Positions 45,217 through 58,118 of a stretch of 64,000 bases of DNA are shown here, piece after piece. The stretch is from Vanrija pseudolonga (Eukaryota > Basidiomycota > Tremellomycetes > Trichosporonales > Trichosporonaceae). The notes below the pieces were generated by a model. It saw only the letters and a program-made list of their open reading frames with translations, ran no database searches and was not told the origin of the DNA. Both the position numbers and the translations under genes were made by a program. Location of the stretch: the NCBI RefSeq assembly GCF_020906515.1, contig NC_085849.1, forward strand, positions 4,154,001 to 4,218,000, read 5' to 3'. How positions within the stretch are numbered: the stretch's first letter is position 1; the number at the start of each line of letters is the position of its first letter.

Positions 45217-47872
45217 CTAAATCTTCGACCTGGCAGCGGCGGCGTTCTCGTACAGCTCGTCAATCTCCTTCTTGAAGAAGTCGGCGGCAACGTTGCGCTT
45301 GATCTTCATGGTGGGAGTCATGAGGCTGGCGTCGAATGGATGAACAGTGGCGTGGACACCCTTGATCCGCTCATAGCCATTGAGCTTGGCGCCCTGGGCA
45401 GCACCCTCGAACCAGGCAAGGAGGGCCTCCTTGACCTTGGGCTCCTGGAGCGCCGCGTCGAGCTTGTCGGTCTCGTTGGGCGTGATGCTCGTGCCGAGGA
45501 TCTTGTTGACAAAGGCGGCGCCGGGAACAGGGTCAATGACCGTGATGGCGACCAGCGAGTCGCGGAGGGAGTCGGCGTGGACAAGGATCGAGACAAACAT
45601 GGGGTTGAGGAGGTAGACACCCTCAACACGCTCAAGGGCAACGTATTCACCCTGCGAGAGCTTAACAACGTTCTTGATGCGGTCAATGATCTTGACGCGG
45701 CCGGCCGAGTCGATCTCGGCGACGTCGCCAGTGTAGAACCATCCGTCGGCGTCGAGGGCCTTCTTGGTGTTGTCGGGGTCGTTGAGGTAGCCCTTGAAGA
45801 CGTTGGGGCCGCGGATGAGGAGCTCACCACGGGGGTTGGGCGAGTCGGCGTGGGTGTACTGTGTGTGTCAGTTGCTGCGCCAGAGCCACCTGCTCAACTC
45901 ACAGCCATCTCGGTGACGTCGCGGAGCTTGACCTCGAAGCTGGGGCCGACAAAGCCGGTGGTGCCAACGGATCCGACGTCCCAAGGAACGCAGCGGGTGG
46001 TCGACGCGCAGGTCTCGGTCAGACCGTACTAGAAACGTTAGCAAATGCTTGGCTCGTTATCACTCACGCCCTCGGCAAAGTCACAGCAGAAGGCGACCTT
46101 GAGGAGCTCGAGAACCTCGGGCGAGATGGGGGCCGAGCCGGTGACGAGCGACTGGACCTCGCCACCGACGAGGGCACGGATCTTGTTGAAGACGAGGCGG
46201 TCCCAGAGGGGGTGGGTGACGCTGCCGGTCTCGCGCCAGTTGCGGAGCTTGTCGTCGACAGCACGGCGGAGAAGAGCACCCTTGACGCCAGGAGCCTGCA
46301 TCTGGAGCTTGATAGCCGCGTAGATCCTGGGGTGGGCGGGTTAGCTTGCAGGCACACTTCGCAAGCTCTTCCTCCACTCACTTGTTCCAGACACGGGGGA
46401 CACCAGCGAAGAGGTTGGGCTTGAAGATCTGAGCGTCCTCGAGGAGACGGGTAACGTCGCCAGTGGAGAAGCAGGCGATACCGTTGGCGCGGAGGAGGAT
46501 GAAGTGAATGATACGCTCGTAGATGTGGGCGAGGGGGAGGAACGAGAAGTGCTTGAATCCAGGCTTCATGGCGGCGACGGGCGCACCGTAGCAGTTGGAG
46601 ATGGTAGCGCTGACCATGTTCCAGTTGGTGAGGACCACACCCTTGGGGTTGCCGGTCGTGCCCGAGGTGTACGAGATGGTCATGATGCGGTTCTTGTCAA
46701 TCTCGGCCTCCTCGGGGCCGGGGTTGGGGCCGGGAGGGGTGTAGATGCCAGGCGAGTTTCCCCACTCCTCAAACTCCTCGAGGTCGAGGAGGAGGACGCC
46801 GACCTCGGAGGCCCACTGGCCAAAGAGGTCACGCTCGGCCTGCGAGATCTTGTCCATCGACACGAGGACGCGGAGCGTGGGGCACTTGGGCGCGAGGCGG
46901 AGCACGTCCTGGATGTGGTTGGACGACGCGAAGATGACGGGGAGGGGAGTGAAGTTGGTGCTGCGCGGTGTGTCAGTTGCTGCTGCGTGCGTGCCCCACA
47001 ACCTCGCTCCACTTACATGTACTCGGCGGTGTCGGGGCCGAGGGTCTCGTACAAGCTCACGCCAACGAGGCCGTATGCGTGGCATGCAAAGTCGATGACC
47101 TGCCACTCCTCGCGGTTGATACTCCAGATGCCGACACCCCAGCCGCGGCGAGCGCCAGCCTTGAGGCGGGATCCCCAGACGGGGACGCCGGGCTGCGAGA
47201 TCTCCTTGGGCGTGGGCTCGGGGTCGGCGACGTCGGCGCCGGCGTCGCCGCGGGCCTCGACACGGCGGTCCTTGAGGCGGCCGAGACGCTCGAGCGCGAG
47301 CAGACCAGAGCCGACGGCATCACGGCGCTTGCGCACCTGGGCGTAGGTCGTGTCGGCCGTCTTGTGCGACCAGCCGAGCGGCTCGCCGGCCTTGGCGGGC
47401 GGCGTGCGCAGGCGGCGACGGTAGAGCGTCTGGTTGGGCTGGGCGTGGCGTTCACAGCTGTGTTGTGTGAGCTGGGTGCGCTGGCAGTTGAAGCCTTGCG
47501 GCGGCGGCGCGGCGGGAAGCAAAAGTCTTGGCCGCCGGCTCCACGACTTACCGTCCTCGAAGATCTGGTAGACTGTGCCGGGCACATTCTCGAGAATGTC
47601 CTTCTTGAAGATGGCTGCGGGTTAGCTTGAGCCCATGGGCGTGTATTCACCATTCTGGTAGGCGCCTAGAGGTGTGTTAGCTGCATGCTGCGCTGCCAAG
47701 GCTGGGGGGTACTCACTGCTAGTGTTGAAGGCCTGGGTGCCGGGAACGGGCTGGGAAAGTTAGCCGCGGCGTCGTGATTTGTGCATTTGGATGGAGGGTT
47801 ACGCACCGAGCTCTGGTCCGCGAGGTCGAGGGTTGGGGGGTAGGGGTAGACCTTTGTCTGAAGAGGCGGCAT
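45217..47872 (-). CDS. Long-chain acyl-CoA synthetase with PTS1-like C terminus
   Basis: ATP-dependent activation of fatty acids to acyl-CoA. Nine exons on the minus strand: 47872-47807, 47750-47717, 47665-47651 (15 nt), 47614-47552, about 47494-47017, 46960-46382, 46326-46068, 46028-45903 and 45858-45217; about 750 aa. Signatures: AEYITNFTPLPVIFASSNH, AMP-binding SYTSGTTGNPKGVVLT, LPLAHIYERIIH, FAGVPRVWNKIY, LVTGSAPISPEVL, EGYGLTETCAST, the fatty-acyl motif DADGWFYTGDVAEID, and IDRIKNVVKLSQGEYVALE. It ends ARSKI; Ser-Lys-Ile is a close variant of the PTS1 Ser-Lys-Leu, so peroxisomal location is possible. The 5' border of exon 5 is uncertain: no standard CAG acceptor keeps the frame, and the intron can also be read through. 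Confidence 0.92.
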
Positions 47873-48715
47873 GATGGAGAAGTGGATGTGTGTGTGAGAG
47901 AGTGAAGGATGAGAGATGTCAACGACTTTGTTGGATGCGCCGGCTACAGTGGTGTGGTGGTGCACTTTTCGGCAACACTGTCCACCGTGGCAGGGCTACG
48001 ACGCGCGCAGTGTGGTGGCCGCCCTGCTCAGCCCACGGCTCTGCAGCGTGTGGGTGGGCTTGCTTTGCTAGCTGAGCACGGTTACGACGACAGGCTTCTC
48101 TACCCGGTACGGTACATGCATTGACATTGAACAGCGGTCACAGTGGAGCGCGTGGGCGGGGAGAGCCAAGGGAAATGACGAGGGTCTCCCTGTCGTGCCG
48201 GGTTAAAGGCTTTACCGGCACGCCAGCCAGCAGCCAGCAGTCGCCGTGATTTACGGAGGCCGAATGGGGCCCGTGACGAGATCAGTTCTGACAAGCAATG
48301 ACCGACGGGCGACACAGAGAGGGCAATGTAAAGATTGTATATTGTACATGCATGACAATAACGACAGTCGCGATGAGTCACGTACATAGACGCGTAGACA
48401 GCGTAGACAACGATCATGAGTCCATGCCCATGCCGCGGAGAAAAACGATGAGGCTATCCAACTTTGATAACGACTTAGCGTGAAGTGAGCGACTACCCAC
48501 CCACCGACCGACATCATGTGGCCATCGGATCAGCCCGCCGCCGGTTAGATCACAACAGTCCTCGTCGACACCAAGCACACATTGTAATCACGCTCTATTC
48601 AAATGCATTGGTCAAAGGTTGTACAGGACTGTGAATGGGATTGGTGGGAGTAGACTGTACAGGAATGAATGTGGGGCTCCAGCTGTCAAAGATGGAGATG
48701 AAGGACGCCGGTGGC
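47873..48715. other. Intergenic region
   Basis: Promoter of the acyl-CoA synthetase gene and 3' region of the DUF1996 gene, both minus strand. More AT-rich at 48320-48480 and 48590-48690. No supported gene. Confidence 0.55.
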
Positions 48716-50456
48716 TTAGTTGGTGGGGGTAGGCGCAGGGGTGGGGGCAGCAGTGGGGCCCGAGGCCTGCTCCGAGCCAAAGTGCTCGCGATGGACGTGC
48801 TCACGCTTCTTGGGAGGAGCGGGCGAGGGGAAGGCGCCACAGTTGGCAGCGGTGGTGATGATGGGGGCAGGGCCCTTGATGTACTTGTCCGAGGGCTGGA
48901 CGGGGCCGTGCGAGTTGGTGGCACCGCAGATGGCCGCGATCGAGTTGGCAGTGTAGGTCGGGGCGGCGTTGTTGACGCCGTAGGTCTGCCACTGGTCCTT
49001 GCGGGGGATGCACTGGGTAGGGGGGTACATGCCGTTGTAGGCGCACGAGTTCTTCATGCCGTTGACGCGGGCGTTGCGCTGGCCGGGGCCGTTCTTGTTG
49101 GCGTTGATGTCGTTGGCCGAGCCGACCATGACCTTGTCGTTGTTGCCGCCGCCGGGCGAGGTGCCCCAGCGTCCCATGCGGCCCGAGCTGAAGATCTTGG
49201 AGGCGATACCGTTGTTCCAGTCCTGGTTGTCAGGCGTGTCGAGCGCAACAATGGGGTACGACTGGTCGCCCCAGACCTTCTGCCACCAAGCATTGGGGCC
49301 GACGAATCCGGGGTCGCCCTTGAACCACGGGCAGTTGGTGGGCTTGTTGAGACCGTTCTCGGGCGCCCAGACGGGGTTGCAGCCGGGCAGCTGGTCGATG
49401 GGGCGGAAGAGACCGACCTCCTCGGCGGGGACCTGGCCCGAGAAGCGGCAGGCCATGGCCTTGTCAATGTTGTTGATGGCGGGCGACGCGAACGGAGGGC
49501 ACTTCTCAATGGACATGCCGACGTTGCAGGGGCGCTGGGGCTCGAGACGGTCGTAGGCGACGGCCTGGGCGAGCTGAGCAGCGTCCCAGCCCGCGACAAA
49601 GTCGGCGTGGAGCGAGTTGCCGGTAACGTCGCCGTTGGAGAGGATGACGTTGTACTTCTTCTTCGGGTCGGGAGTCTGCTCGGGGTACAGGTAGTAGACG
49701 ATTTCGTAGAGAAGCTGGGGGTACTTGATGGGGTGCGAGTCGGGGCAGAAGCCGCCGTAGTAGTTCTCGCGCTCGAGGCCGCCACCGCGGAAGATGGGCC
49801 AGGTCATGTGGTCAAAGTGGTTGGGCGAGTCGAGGGTCTGGTCGGCCTTGCCGCACGACGGGAAGGCGACGGTGAGGCGCACGTTGTTGTACGGCTCGGG
49901 GTGGTTGGTCGAGTTGGGGAGCCACGCGCCGAGCTCCTTGACGTTGGTCTGGATCGAGATACCCATCGTGCGGCGGTCCGAGAGGTCACGGGACATGGCG
50001 GTACCGGAAATCATGCGCAGGCCCTGAGGGAAGGGCTGGTTGCGCATCGAGTTCGAGTCGGTGCGGTAGTAGACGCGCGTGTTGCCGTGCGGGATGGCCT
50101 CGTACTTGTTGTCCTTGTTGATGAAGTAGAGCACCGGCTGCCAGTAGTTGGAGTTGTCGCCCTGGATGATGGCCGAGGTGCAGTCGGCGTTCTGCTGCTC
50201 CTCGGGCGTGTTGAGGACCTCTGGGGGGGTGTTAGCGAACTAGAACTACAGGCTGGCAGATCTCGCCGCACTCACCACGAAGGTTGGAGGCACCCTGCAG
50301 AATGTGGACGTGGGGAGCGACCTTGCCCGGCGCTGCGATGGGGTCGAGACGCGCATAGACAAGAGGCTTGACGTTGTGGACGACGAACTCTGCCACTGCG
50401 CCACTGGGGACGAGGGCGAGAGCCGCGAGCGCTGCAAAGGAGGAGGAGAGGAGCAT
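48716..50456 (-). CDS. Secreted DUF1996 protein
   Basis: Exons 50456-50276 and 50220-48716 (minus strand) give 561 aa. Signal peptide MLLSSSFAALAALALVPSGA. DUF1996 features follow in order: VYARLDPIAAPGKVAPHVH with the conserved His pair, DCTSAIIQGDNSNYWQPVLY, YYRTDSNSMRNQPFPQGLRM, VAFPSCGKADQTLDSPNHFD, HMTWPIFRGG, FCPDSHPIKYPQL, ILSNGDVTGNSLHADFVAGW. After the domain comes a Cys-containing region and a Pro/Ala/Thr tail (PTAAPTPAPTPTN), probably O-glycosylated and wall-associated. Fungal DUF1996 proteins are extracellular and of unknown activity. The upstream in-frame ATG at 50510 precedes the signal peptide and is less likely. Confidence 0.93.
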
Positions 50457-53400
50457 TGGAGAGGAGAGGAGGGAGGGGAGGAGCTGAAGGGGAGCTTCTC
50501 GACAGTCCAATTCGCCTCCTTATATCTCTTTCTGGAGAGCGAGAGGTCGAGTCTCCATCGGTACTTGCTACTACTGCCTGCTGCCATCACCCAGGCGCGT
50601 CCAATTGCCTCAATGTCAATATTGTTGCCTGTTGCCTCGGCGACCCCGCAAACGCCACCACAGAGTCTACGCCACCACCCCGAAAATTCCTTACGGTGCC
50701 GAGGCGCGCCTGGCGCGCGGCGGTGGCGCCTGCCTCCGCCTCCGCCTCGTCCTCCTTCTGCGTTCGTTCCTCGCGCCAAACAACAACAACAAACTACATG
50801 TGCTGCCACCTTTTGGCGCTGCTGCTCCCTGTGCTCTCGCCCTGCGTTTTACATTCTACCCAGCGAATGGAATTGACAAGAATGACAAGCACCCCCCTCC
50901 CTCCACCGAGGCGTTCAGGACGCGCAAACTTAACAACAACAACCAAGGTTTACAAGATGAGTGCCTTAGCCAAAGTGCCAAAGTGGCCCACCGTGATCGC
51001 AGGGTGACGCAGTTGTGCGTTTCTTAAGGTTTGCCAACAAATTTGTGGTACTGCATTCCAGCGCGAGCGCGAGGTACTGGGTATGTCGTTGCTGACGAGG
51101 TCCGCATAGCTCGGCGCCGTGTCGGCACACCCCCCGCCGCTCTCTGTCCGCTGCGTTGGCGCTAGCAGCAACAAGCTCAGAGTTTGGCCCAGATCAAAGA
51201 AAGGCCTCACAGGACTCCTGGTCACCTTGTGTGACTGAAAAATCTCTAATCCCAGTTGACATATTCTGGGCACTGGGACGAGGGCTGAGGGCCGTACCTG
51301 CGAGCTTGCGTCTGCGTCCTCTCGCCCGAAAGAGGTCACCGATGTTGAGCCCGAAGGAGAAGACGTCCGATACGGAGTGGGCAAGCAGTGCTGACTGATC
51401 CAGCACAGCGTGTGCTGACTGACTGTGCTCCTGACTGCGGACAATAGAGCGAGGTCGGCTACTTTTTCCCTCGGTGTCACAGAAGCAGCACAAGGTGTCG
51501 TCGCTTCTTCTGGGGCGAGACGAATCGAGACGAGACGATGATCCCCCGCACCGCTGCGCAAGCCACAGGATGAAGCATTAGTCCGAGACAGCAGCTCCAA
51601 CCGTCATCATCGTCGAAACGTCGCGCCGCCGTCGACTCTTGCTTGGCTGCCGTCAGCACCCTCCCGCACGACGTCACTGTAGTTGCCTCGACAAAGCACA
51701 GCACCCGAGCCCGTTGACCCCGACGAAGCCACCACTCGTCATCACGACCCAGCAAAGTCGTACCGCAGCTGTGGGCGGGGGCGGGCCTGACCCAGAACTC
51801 TCTCTGTGCTGCAGCAGCCGCCGGTCCGCAAAGTGCGGGAATAATGAGGCCCTCGGCCCCCTCCCTTCTGTCCTGCTTCTCAAAAGGCAAGAGGCACAAT
51901 CAGGAGAAGGAAAGTTTCAGTGCTGCACGGATAAGCTCCGCAGGGTCGTACCAAACGCAATAATGAGGCGGTGTCAACAGGTGCTCGTTAACTGTATTGT
52001 CTTAGGCGAGGTCGGTCGACCGCCGGCGACGACGACGACGTGAGGGGGCGAGTGCGGCGCGGCGCGGAGGGGCGGGCCGGCCGGCCGCGGTGAGGTGATG
52101 AGGTTGGTTGCCGTTGCGGCTTCTGGGATTGATTGGCACTGTCCGCGGGGTTTCCGTCTAGCGACGGCTGTGTTACTGCTACATATGCTGGGCCAAGGCT
52201 GGGCGTGAGTCTGGGCAAGAATTGGTGGTGGGCAGGCGAGGTGGTAGCATTGGCGCTCTACAGAGGTCGCCTTGGCAGATGATGGCGCTGGACAACCTCT
52301 TGGCGGCCGATCATCAACGACGACGGCCCCATGATCGACTCTATGGGCAACTCCTCTGTAAGGCAGCAACGAGAGCCATGGGGGTAGAGAGGTCAGCGAC
52401 ATGACATGGCCGATGACGTTGTACGACGAGTGCAGTGACCGCTCGGTAGTCGGCGCGAGGTAGCAGCAGCATGACGTGTGCTGCGCCATAGTCGGGCGGC
52501 AGTCGGCCGGCGGTGAATGGTGGAGGGTGAGGGTGAGTAACCCATGTGCAGGCTGCTACGCAGCGCCAAAGTCCGCTCGCTTTGCCTCGTCGGCGGAGAA
52601 CGCTCCGTCGGCTGATGCGGGTGGAGCGGGCGTAAGTGCATAGCCGACGGCGACGACGAGGAGGAAGCATGACGCTGGGGCCAAACCTTGTGTTAATCTG
52701 GGTTGCTTGGTCGGCGTAGGTTTCCGGCGGCGGCGGAGTGGGCGGGCGGGTGGAGGTGAGAGTGGACGGGCATGTCATGCTACACATCTCAGCGGAGAGC
52801 ATCAGTGGAGCCCATGGCTCGGACGGCCGAGTCGATAAGTCTGTCTCTTGAGGACAAGTGACAGCAAGTGCCACCCACCCACTCCACACGCATCACCTTG
52901 CGCCACTCGACTGCGCCACACCCCACCCTCGCAGCGCATTCGCCGACCGACTGTCGAGCGGAGATAGTCTGTGGAGCTAAGCTTAGTCGACACCAGTGTC
53001 AACAATCAGGTGTCAGCGACGACGTTCGGGACTCGCTCGACCGACCGCACCAAACGCCGCGTCTAGTGGAGCTGGAATGAGTCAACGCCATGGACGACGG
53101 ACGACCGACTCACTCGACTTACGTCCACTGGCCATCAATCAACGTGCGTGAATCACATGCGTGACTACCCAGTGCGTCGAGTAAGTCACGCACGCACAGC
53201 AAGTGTACTCGCCCACACCCGCCTCATGTCGAAAAGCTCCAGCTCGTCGAGAATGCCAAGTCGTCTCGCTCTACGCGCCACAAATCGGCACTAACACTTC
53301 CTTTCGCCGGCGCGCGCCACTCCCATTCCCCACATTTCATTCTCATTCCATTCCAGTCGGGCCTGCCGACGAGCGAGGCTGCACCGGACCCGTCCGTCCG

Positions 53401-54960
53401 ACAGTATCCTCGAATTAGCTGTGCGGTATGCGCGCGTCGACGCTAGCCGTCTAGCGCGAGCCAGACTGTCGGTCGTGCGTGAGTGGACGCGTCGTCGCGC
53501 GCGCGTTCATCAAATAATAACCTTGTTCTCTGGTGGCGTCGCGCAAGCGGGCAGCAGTCGTACTCACTGCGTGCGGCTCGCTCTGCTCGTTCTGCTCGTT
53601 ATTGCTCGCTTGCTCGCTACGAGGTGCTTGCTTCGTCGTGCGCTCGCGCGCTCGCTCGACGCGGGCCGGTTTACATATGCACTGCGGCCATTCATCCCCT
53701 CGCTCGCTCGTTGGTCGCTGGCGGCGGCAGCCGTGCAGTGCACGCACACCCGCTCGTTCGTCGCAATCACACATTCGCCCCTGCCCACCTCGCCCTCAGC
53801 GCGCACATCGTCGTCTAGCGCGAACGAACATCAACGTACCCTCGGCCGCGCCCTCACTGATGACCCTCATCCTCACCCTCACCCCCGCCCTCGCCCTCGC
53901 ACTGCCCGAACAAGCATGCACCACCCCCTCTGTACGCCACGTGCCCCGCCCGATCCCCCTGCGCACACCGCGCATAAGCATAGATAGAGAGCACTTGCCT
54001 TGCTGGGTAAGGCGGGGGTATGTGCACAGGGCCGCCCTGCGTACGGAGGTCGGAGTGTTTTCGCGCCGCCAGGTGCGCGGCGCGCGGCGGCGGTGGCCTG
54101 AGGCACTTACGGGATGAGGCGGCGGCGTCGTTGGTCGAGGGTTGAAACGAGGCGCTGATGAGTTGAAGAGTTGTTCCAGCGTTGTTGGCGCGTGTTCACA
54201 CTGTTCGTCGAGCACACTCGATATACAGCAGCTCCACAATGCCACCACAACGCAACATGCCACCTTGCCACGCTGTCACCAGCCCAGCCAACATACAAGG
54301 CGGTGCATGGTGCTTGCTGGGCGACAACGACCGACAGCCCACCGGTTGGACGTCAACACCGCAGCCCACAACACCGCACTCTCCGCCCCCGGACCTGGCC
54401 CTGCCTGTGCCTTTCTTTCAGCCAGCCAGCCAGGAAGATCCAACGGACTCGGAGAGCAGTGCCTGCTGCCAAGTGGCGGCGCCTGGAATCGGAATCATCG
54501 AGAGCAAGACCAAGCACCCCAAAGCGAAGCAAGCAAAGCCACTAAGTAACATGACCGTCGCAGCGGCGATGGTGGTTGGTCGCCGTCAGTGGCCGTGGCC
54601 GTGGCCGTGGCCGTGCCCGAACAAGACGGCGGCCACGACGCACTAAAGTGGTACACGCTGGACCATCCATTCCAGCCGGGGACTTAGAGTTCGGCGCGCG
54701 CTGTGTGGCGGGCATGCCCGCGTCGCGCCGGATGCAACTGGGTCCGAGCGGGGTGCACAGACTGGCGCGTTCGACGGCGGCGTGCTGGGGCGCCGATGGA
54801 GCCTGAGCATGCGAGCGTGCGAGCTTGGCGAGGTGCTGCGTGCATCGGTCTTCCGAGGGAACGAACACGAACAAGAAGCAGAAGGCAGAAGAAGGAGAAG
54901 GGAAAGAAGAAGGCGCGCGCGGCGCCGCTCCGCCCGCCTCTGTTCGTTCCGCCGTGCCGT

Positions 54961-54996
54961 GGCTGGCTGGCTGGCTGGCGGGCTGGCGGGCTGGCT
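54961..54996. repeat. CTGG tetranucleotide tract
   Basis: GGCTGGCTGGCTGGCTGGCG followed by two GGCTGGCG units, the longest of the CCAG/CTGG tracts in this window. Confidence 0.85.
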
Positions 54997-57900
54997 TTCA
55001 CTGCGGCGGCGGACAATGAGCGTGTGTTGGTGGCGCAAAGCCACTCTACTTGCCACCACAGGGCGGGCTGTGCCACACTCCGAGAATACAACAGCGACAA
55101 CGGCGACGACCGAGAACAACGGCAACGGCAGCGACGACGACGCTCGTTTCCTTACACACAGCACAGCGAGACCGCGAGCACCCCGGTACCTAACATTACA
55201 GACAGAGTTGGCCTTGCCATCTGATCGCTACCATTGGGTGTGTGGCTCCACTCAAGCTTGCTTCGCATGTCCGCGCTGATCGGCGCCCCGGTTGTGGCAT
55301 ATCACCTTGCTCGCCTGTGGCCAAGGTTGCGGAGCGTGTGTCCGCGTCCCGCCTGACGCGAGCGGGGACTTGCCGTCCAAGTGGGCGGGGTGGATCGCCG
55401 TGCTTGCTTGTCGCTGTCTTCATTAAACGCGCAGGGATACGCAGCGGAAACGCAGTGCGCGTGCTCGCTCGCAACTTTGCTGTTGATGGCCTGCACACCA
55501 CCTCGCCCGTCCATCGACGCTTTGTTTATGTTGTTGTCCATGGCCCCCGCCTGTGGGTTGCGCCGTCGGGTAATGTCCAGGCACTCCCGCCAGCGCTGTT
55601 GCGACCGATCTGCTACGTAACGTCCTGCCGTAGCATGTACCAAGCTCGCCCAAGAGCGCGGCCACAATGACGTGTCAGCGCTACCATGCATTCTGAAGGC
55701 GCAGGGTGTTGCCCCTTGAGGCAATTCGCCAGGTCGATAGAGATGCTTGTCGCGTGTCCCATGTCATAAGTCTGCTCGATCTCCCGGCACGGCGCCGCCG
55801 CGCGCGCGCGCTGGGCAACGGCGCCAGGCAGCCGGGCCTCCCTCTGCCCTGCCGCCCCCCCCCGCCCGCCGACATCCTACCGAGCACACCGAGCCCTCCC
55901 TCTTAGCTTACCCTGCAACCCCTTGTACCCTGCAATCTTGGTTCCATCGACCGAACCCACTCCCTGCACTCCTGCCTGGTGCCTTGTTGACGGTTGTTGT
56001 TGTTGCCTCCATTGCTCCACGGCTGGCAGACGGACGGTGGGACAGGGTCGACCCACATCCTCTGTCCCTGTGCCCGGCCGTTTTCCGTCCTCGGGTCCTC
56101 CGCAGTCAAATGCTTCTGCAGCGGTAAGGAAAAGAGCATTAAGGAGACTGGCAGCCGGGGGATCTAGGCTTTCCTGTTGGTCCACTTGGCCCTGGGTCGC
56201 CACTTCTGCTCTCATGCCTGTGGCTGCTGTCCTCCCTTTCAATTCCTCTCCTGCTGCACCCTGGCCCACCCTTTCGAGCCTTCCCCTCCTGCCTCGTGCC
56301 GGCTGGGCTTTCCAGGAACCAAAGCTGGGTACGAACACATACTACTGCACCCATACCATACGACATCTGAACCACGGCGGTGCCAAACACGCCCCTCCAA
56401 CCCCGCCGCCGCCGCTACCGCCGCCGCCGTCGCTTCAGCTAAGCTTAGCGGGCGAGGAGGGAGCCCAGAGCCAGCATCTGTTGTAGCAGCCCGGCAGGCA
56501 GCCCGGCAAGGCGGCAGCACCACGAGCAAGCCATGCATCAAAGCCCAGCCGGCCCAGCCCAGCCCACAACCCAAGGTCCCGGAGGCGGCTTGACAGCAGC
56601 AGCAGTGGTAGCAGCAGCATCAGAGCAGCAAGCAAGCAAGCCAGCCAGCCAGCCAACAAGCTGCACAAGCAGTCAGTACCTGCGACTACACCAGGTGATG
56701 CAGCGGCCACCCTACCCCACCCACCACAACCACCACCTTACCTACCTACCGGCCGTCCTCGTATACTCTCCTTCACAATATCGACTCTCGTTACTCTCCA
56801 CCTCCTCTGACTCGCACGGACACTTTCCCCTCTCCCTCCCACTCTCCCTATAACTCGCCCGCCCTCGTTTTATTTACACCATTCGGCCTCACCAAAGCCC
56901 ATCCACTCGTTTGATTGTGTGTGTGTGTCTCTGTGTGCGATTTGTTCATTGTTGTGGTTAATCGGCCCCACTGTGACATCTTTTGTTTTTGCCAGGTGAG
57001 TCTTGGTGCTTTGCCTTTGCGTCCTGCCTTGGGTGTCGCGTTCTGGAGCTGGAGCTGCTGCTGCTGTTCGTGTCCTGTTCGTGTTACCCGTCCCTTGCAC
57101 CTGTTGCCTGTTCGTTGCTTGTTTGAGTTGGTAAGAAACACCAATCTGAGCTCGCGACTGGCAGTGGAATACGCACCCTTGCCTAAAGGGGAATGCGTCC
57201 ACAATCCACAAGAGGAAACATGACCCCGTTTTGAAGCAACGCCAGCCGGAGCGAGGCCGGCCAGGGAGAGACGTCAAGGGCATGCAGCAGCAGCGGCGAG
57301 GAGGATGAGGGCAGCAGCGGCGACGACGACGACGCGACCCATGCCGCCATGCCGTGTTGCGTGCCCTTGAACTTGCCTGGCTGGTGCTGCTGCTAGCTCG
57401 GCTCTTGCTGCTCGCGGACTAATGCATCCACGTCTACGGATGGCGGATTCATGCATCCGTGATGGCCGTGATGGCCTCGAGGTCATGCTTGATGAGAGAT
57501 ATGAGCCTGGCTCGTCACGAGAACATGGCATCCCAAGAATGTTTGTCCATGTAGGGTGGGGGTGGGCTGGCTGGGTGAGCAGTGTCTGGCTGGCTGGCTG
57601 GCGGCTGGTTCCGGCGCAAATGATAGACAGGTTGTGTCAACATTGAGGTTTGCGCGGGCAGTCGTCGTGGTTGTCCTTTGCTCTGCCTTTGCCCCCCCTC
57701 GTCTCTCCTCTTTGATCTCCTTCCTCTCCGCATCCGGTCATTGCGCTTTCATTGCCATCGGATCTTCGACTCTTCTTCAGTGTTCCCGCGGCCATGAACA
57801 TCGGCGCTGACTGAGATCCCCCCCCCCTGGGCCCTACCTCTGTGTTGTTTGCGCCATCGCCGCCGCCGACACCAACAAACTGCCCCCCTCCCCCCATCCA

Positions 57901-58097
57901 CCACCACCACCACCACACGACTTTGCCGACGACATACACACACTTGACGCCGATCATCATCCTCTTACTCATCGACTCTCCCCCTCCCCCTCTTCCTCGC
58001 CCCCTCTCACGATCATCGCACGCATCGCACCCAAAAAACAACAACAACAACAACGCCCTCATTCCCGAACCACCACCGCACCGTGTCGCCGACCCCT

Positions 58098-58118
58098 CCC
58101 CCCCCCCCCCCCCCCCCC
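58098..58118. repeat. C21 homopolymer upstream of MCM1
   Basis: Uninterrupted run of 21 C about 1 kb before the MCM1 ATG. Confidence 0.9.

Noticed and set aside
26288-48000. Biosynthetic or degradative gene cluster (SCOT, dehydrogenase-like, carboxylesterase, acyl-CoA synthetase)
   Set aside because: The genes are far apart, on both strands and interspersed with unrelated housekeeping genes; no core synthase or shared promoter motif.
48635-50371. 578-aa plus-strand frame opposite the DUF1996 gene
   Set aside because: Antisense shadow with skewed Val/Gly/Asp/Arg content; the minus strand carries the conserved domain.
53421-53987. Overlapping frames with Arg/Ala/Ser-rich products in the gene-free region
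   Set aside because: Three mutually overlapping frames of similar length arise from CGCT/GCTCG repeats; no conserved motif, no convincing start or splice pattern.
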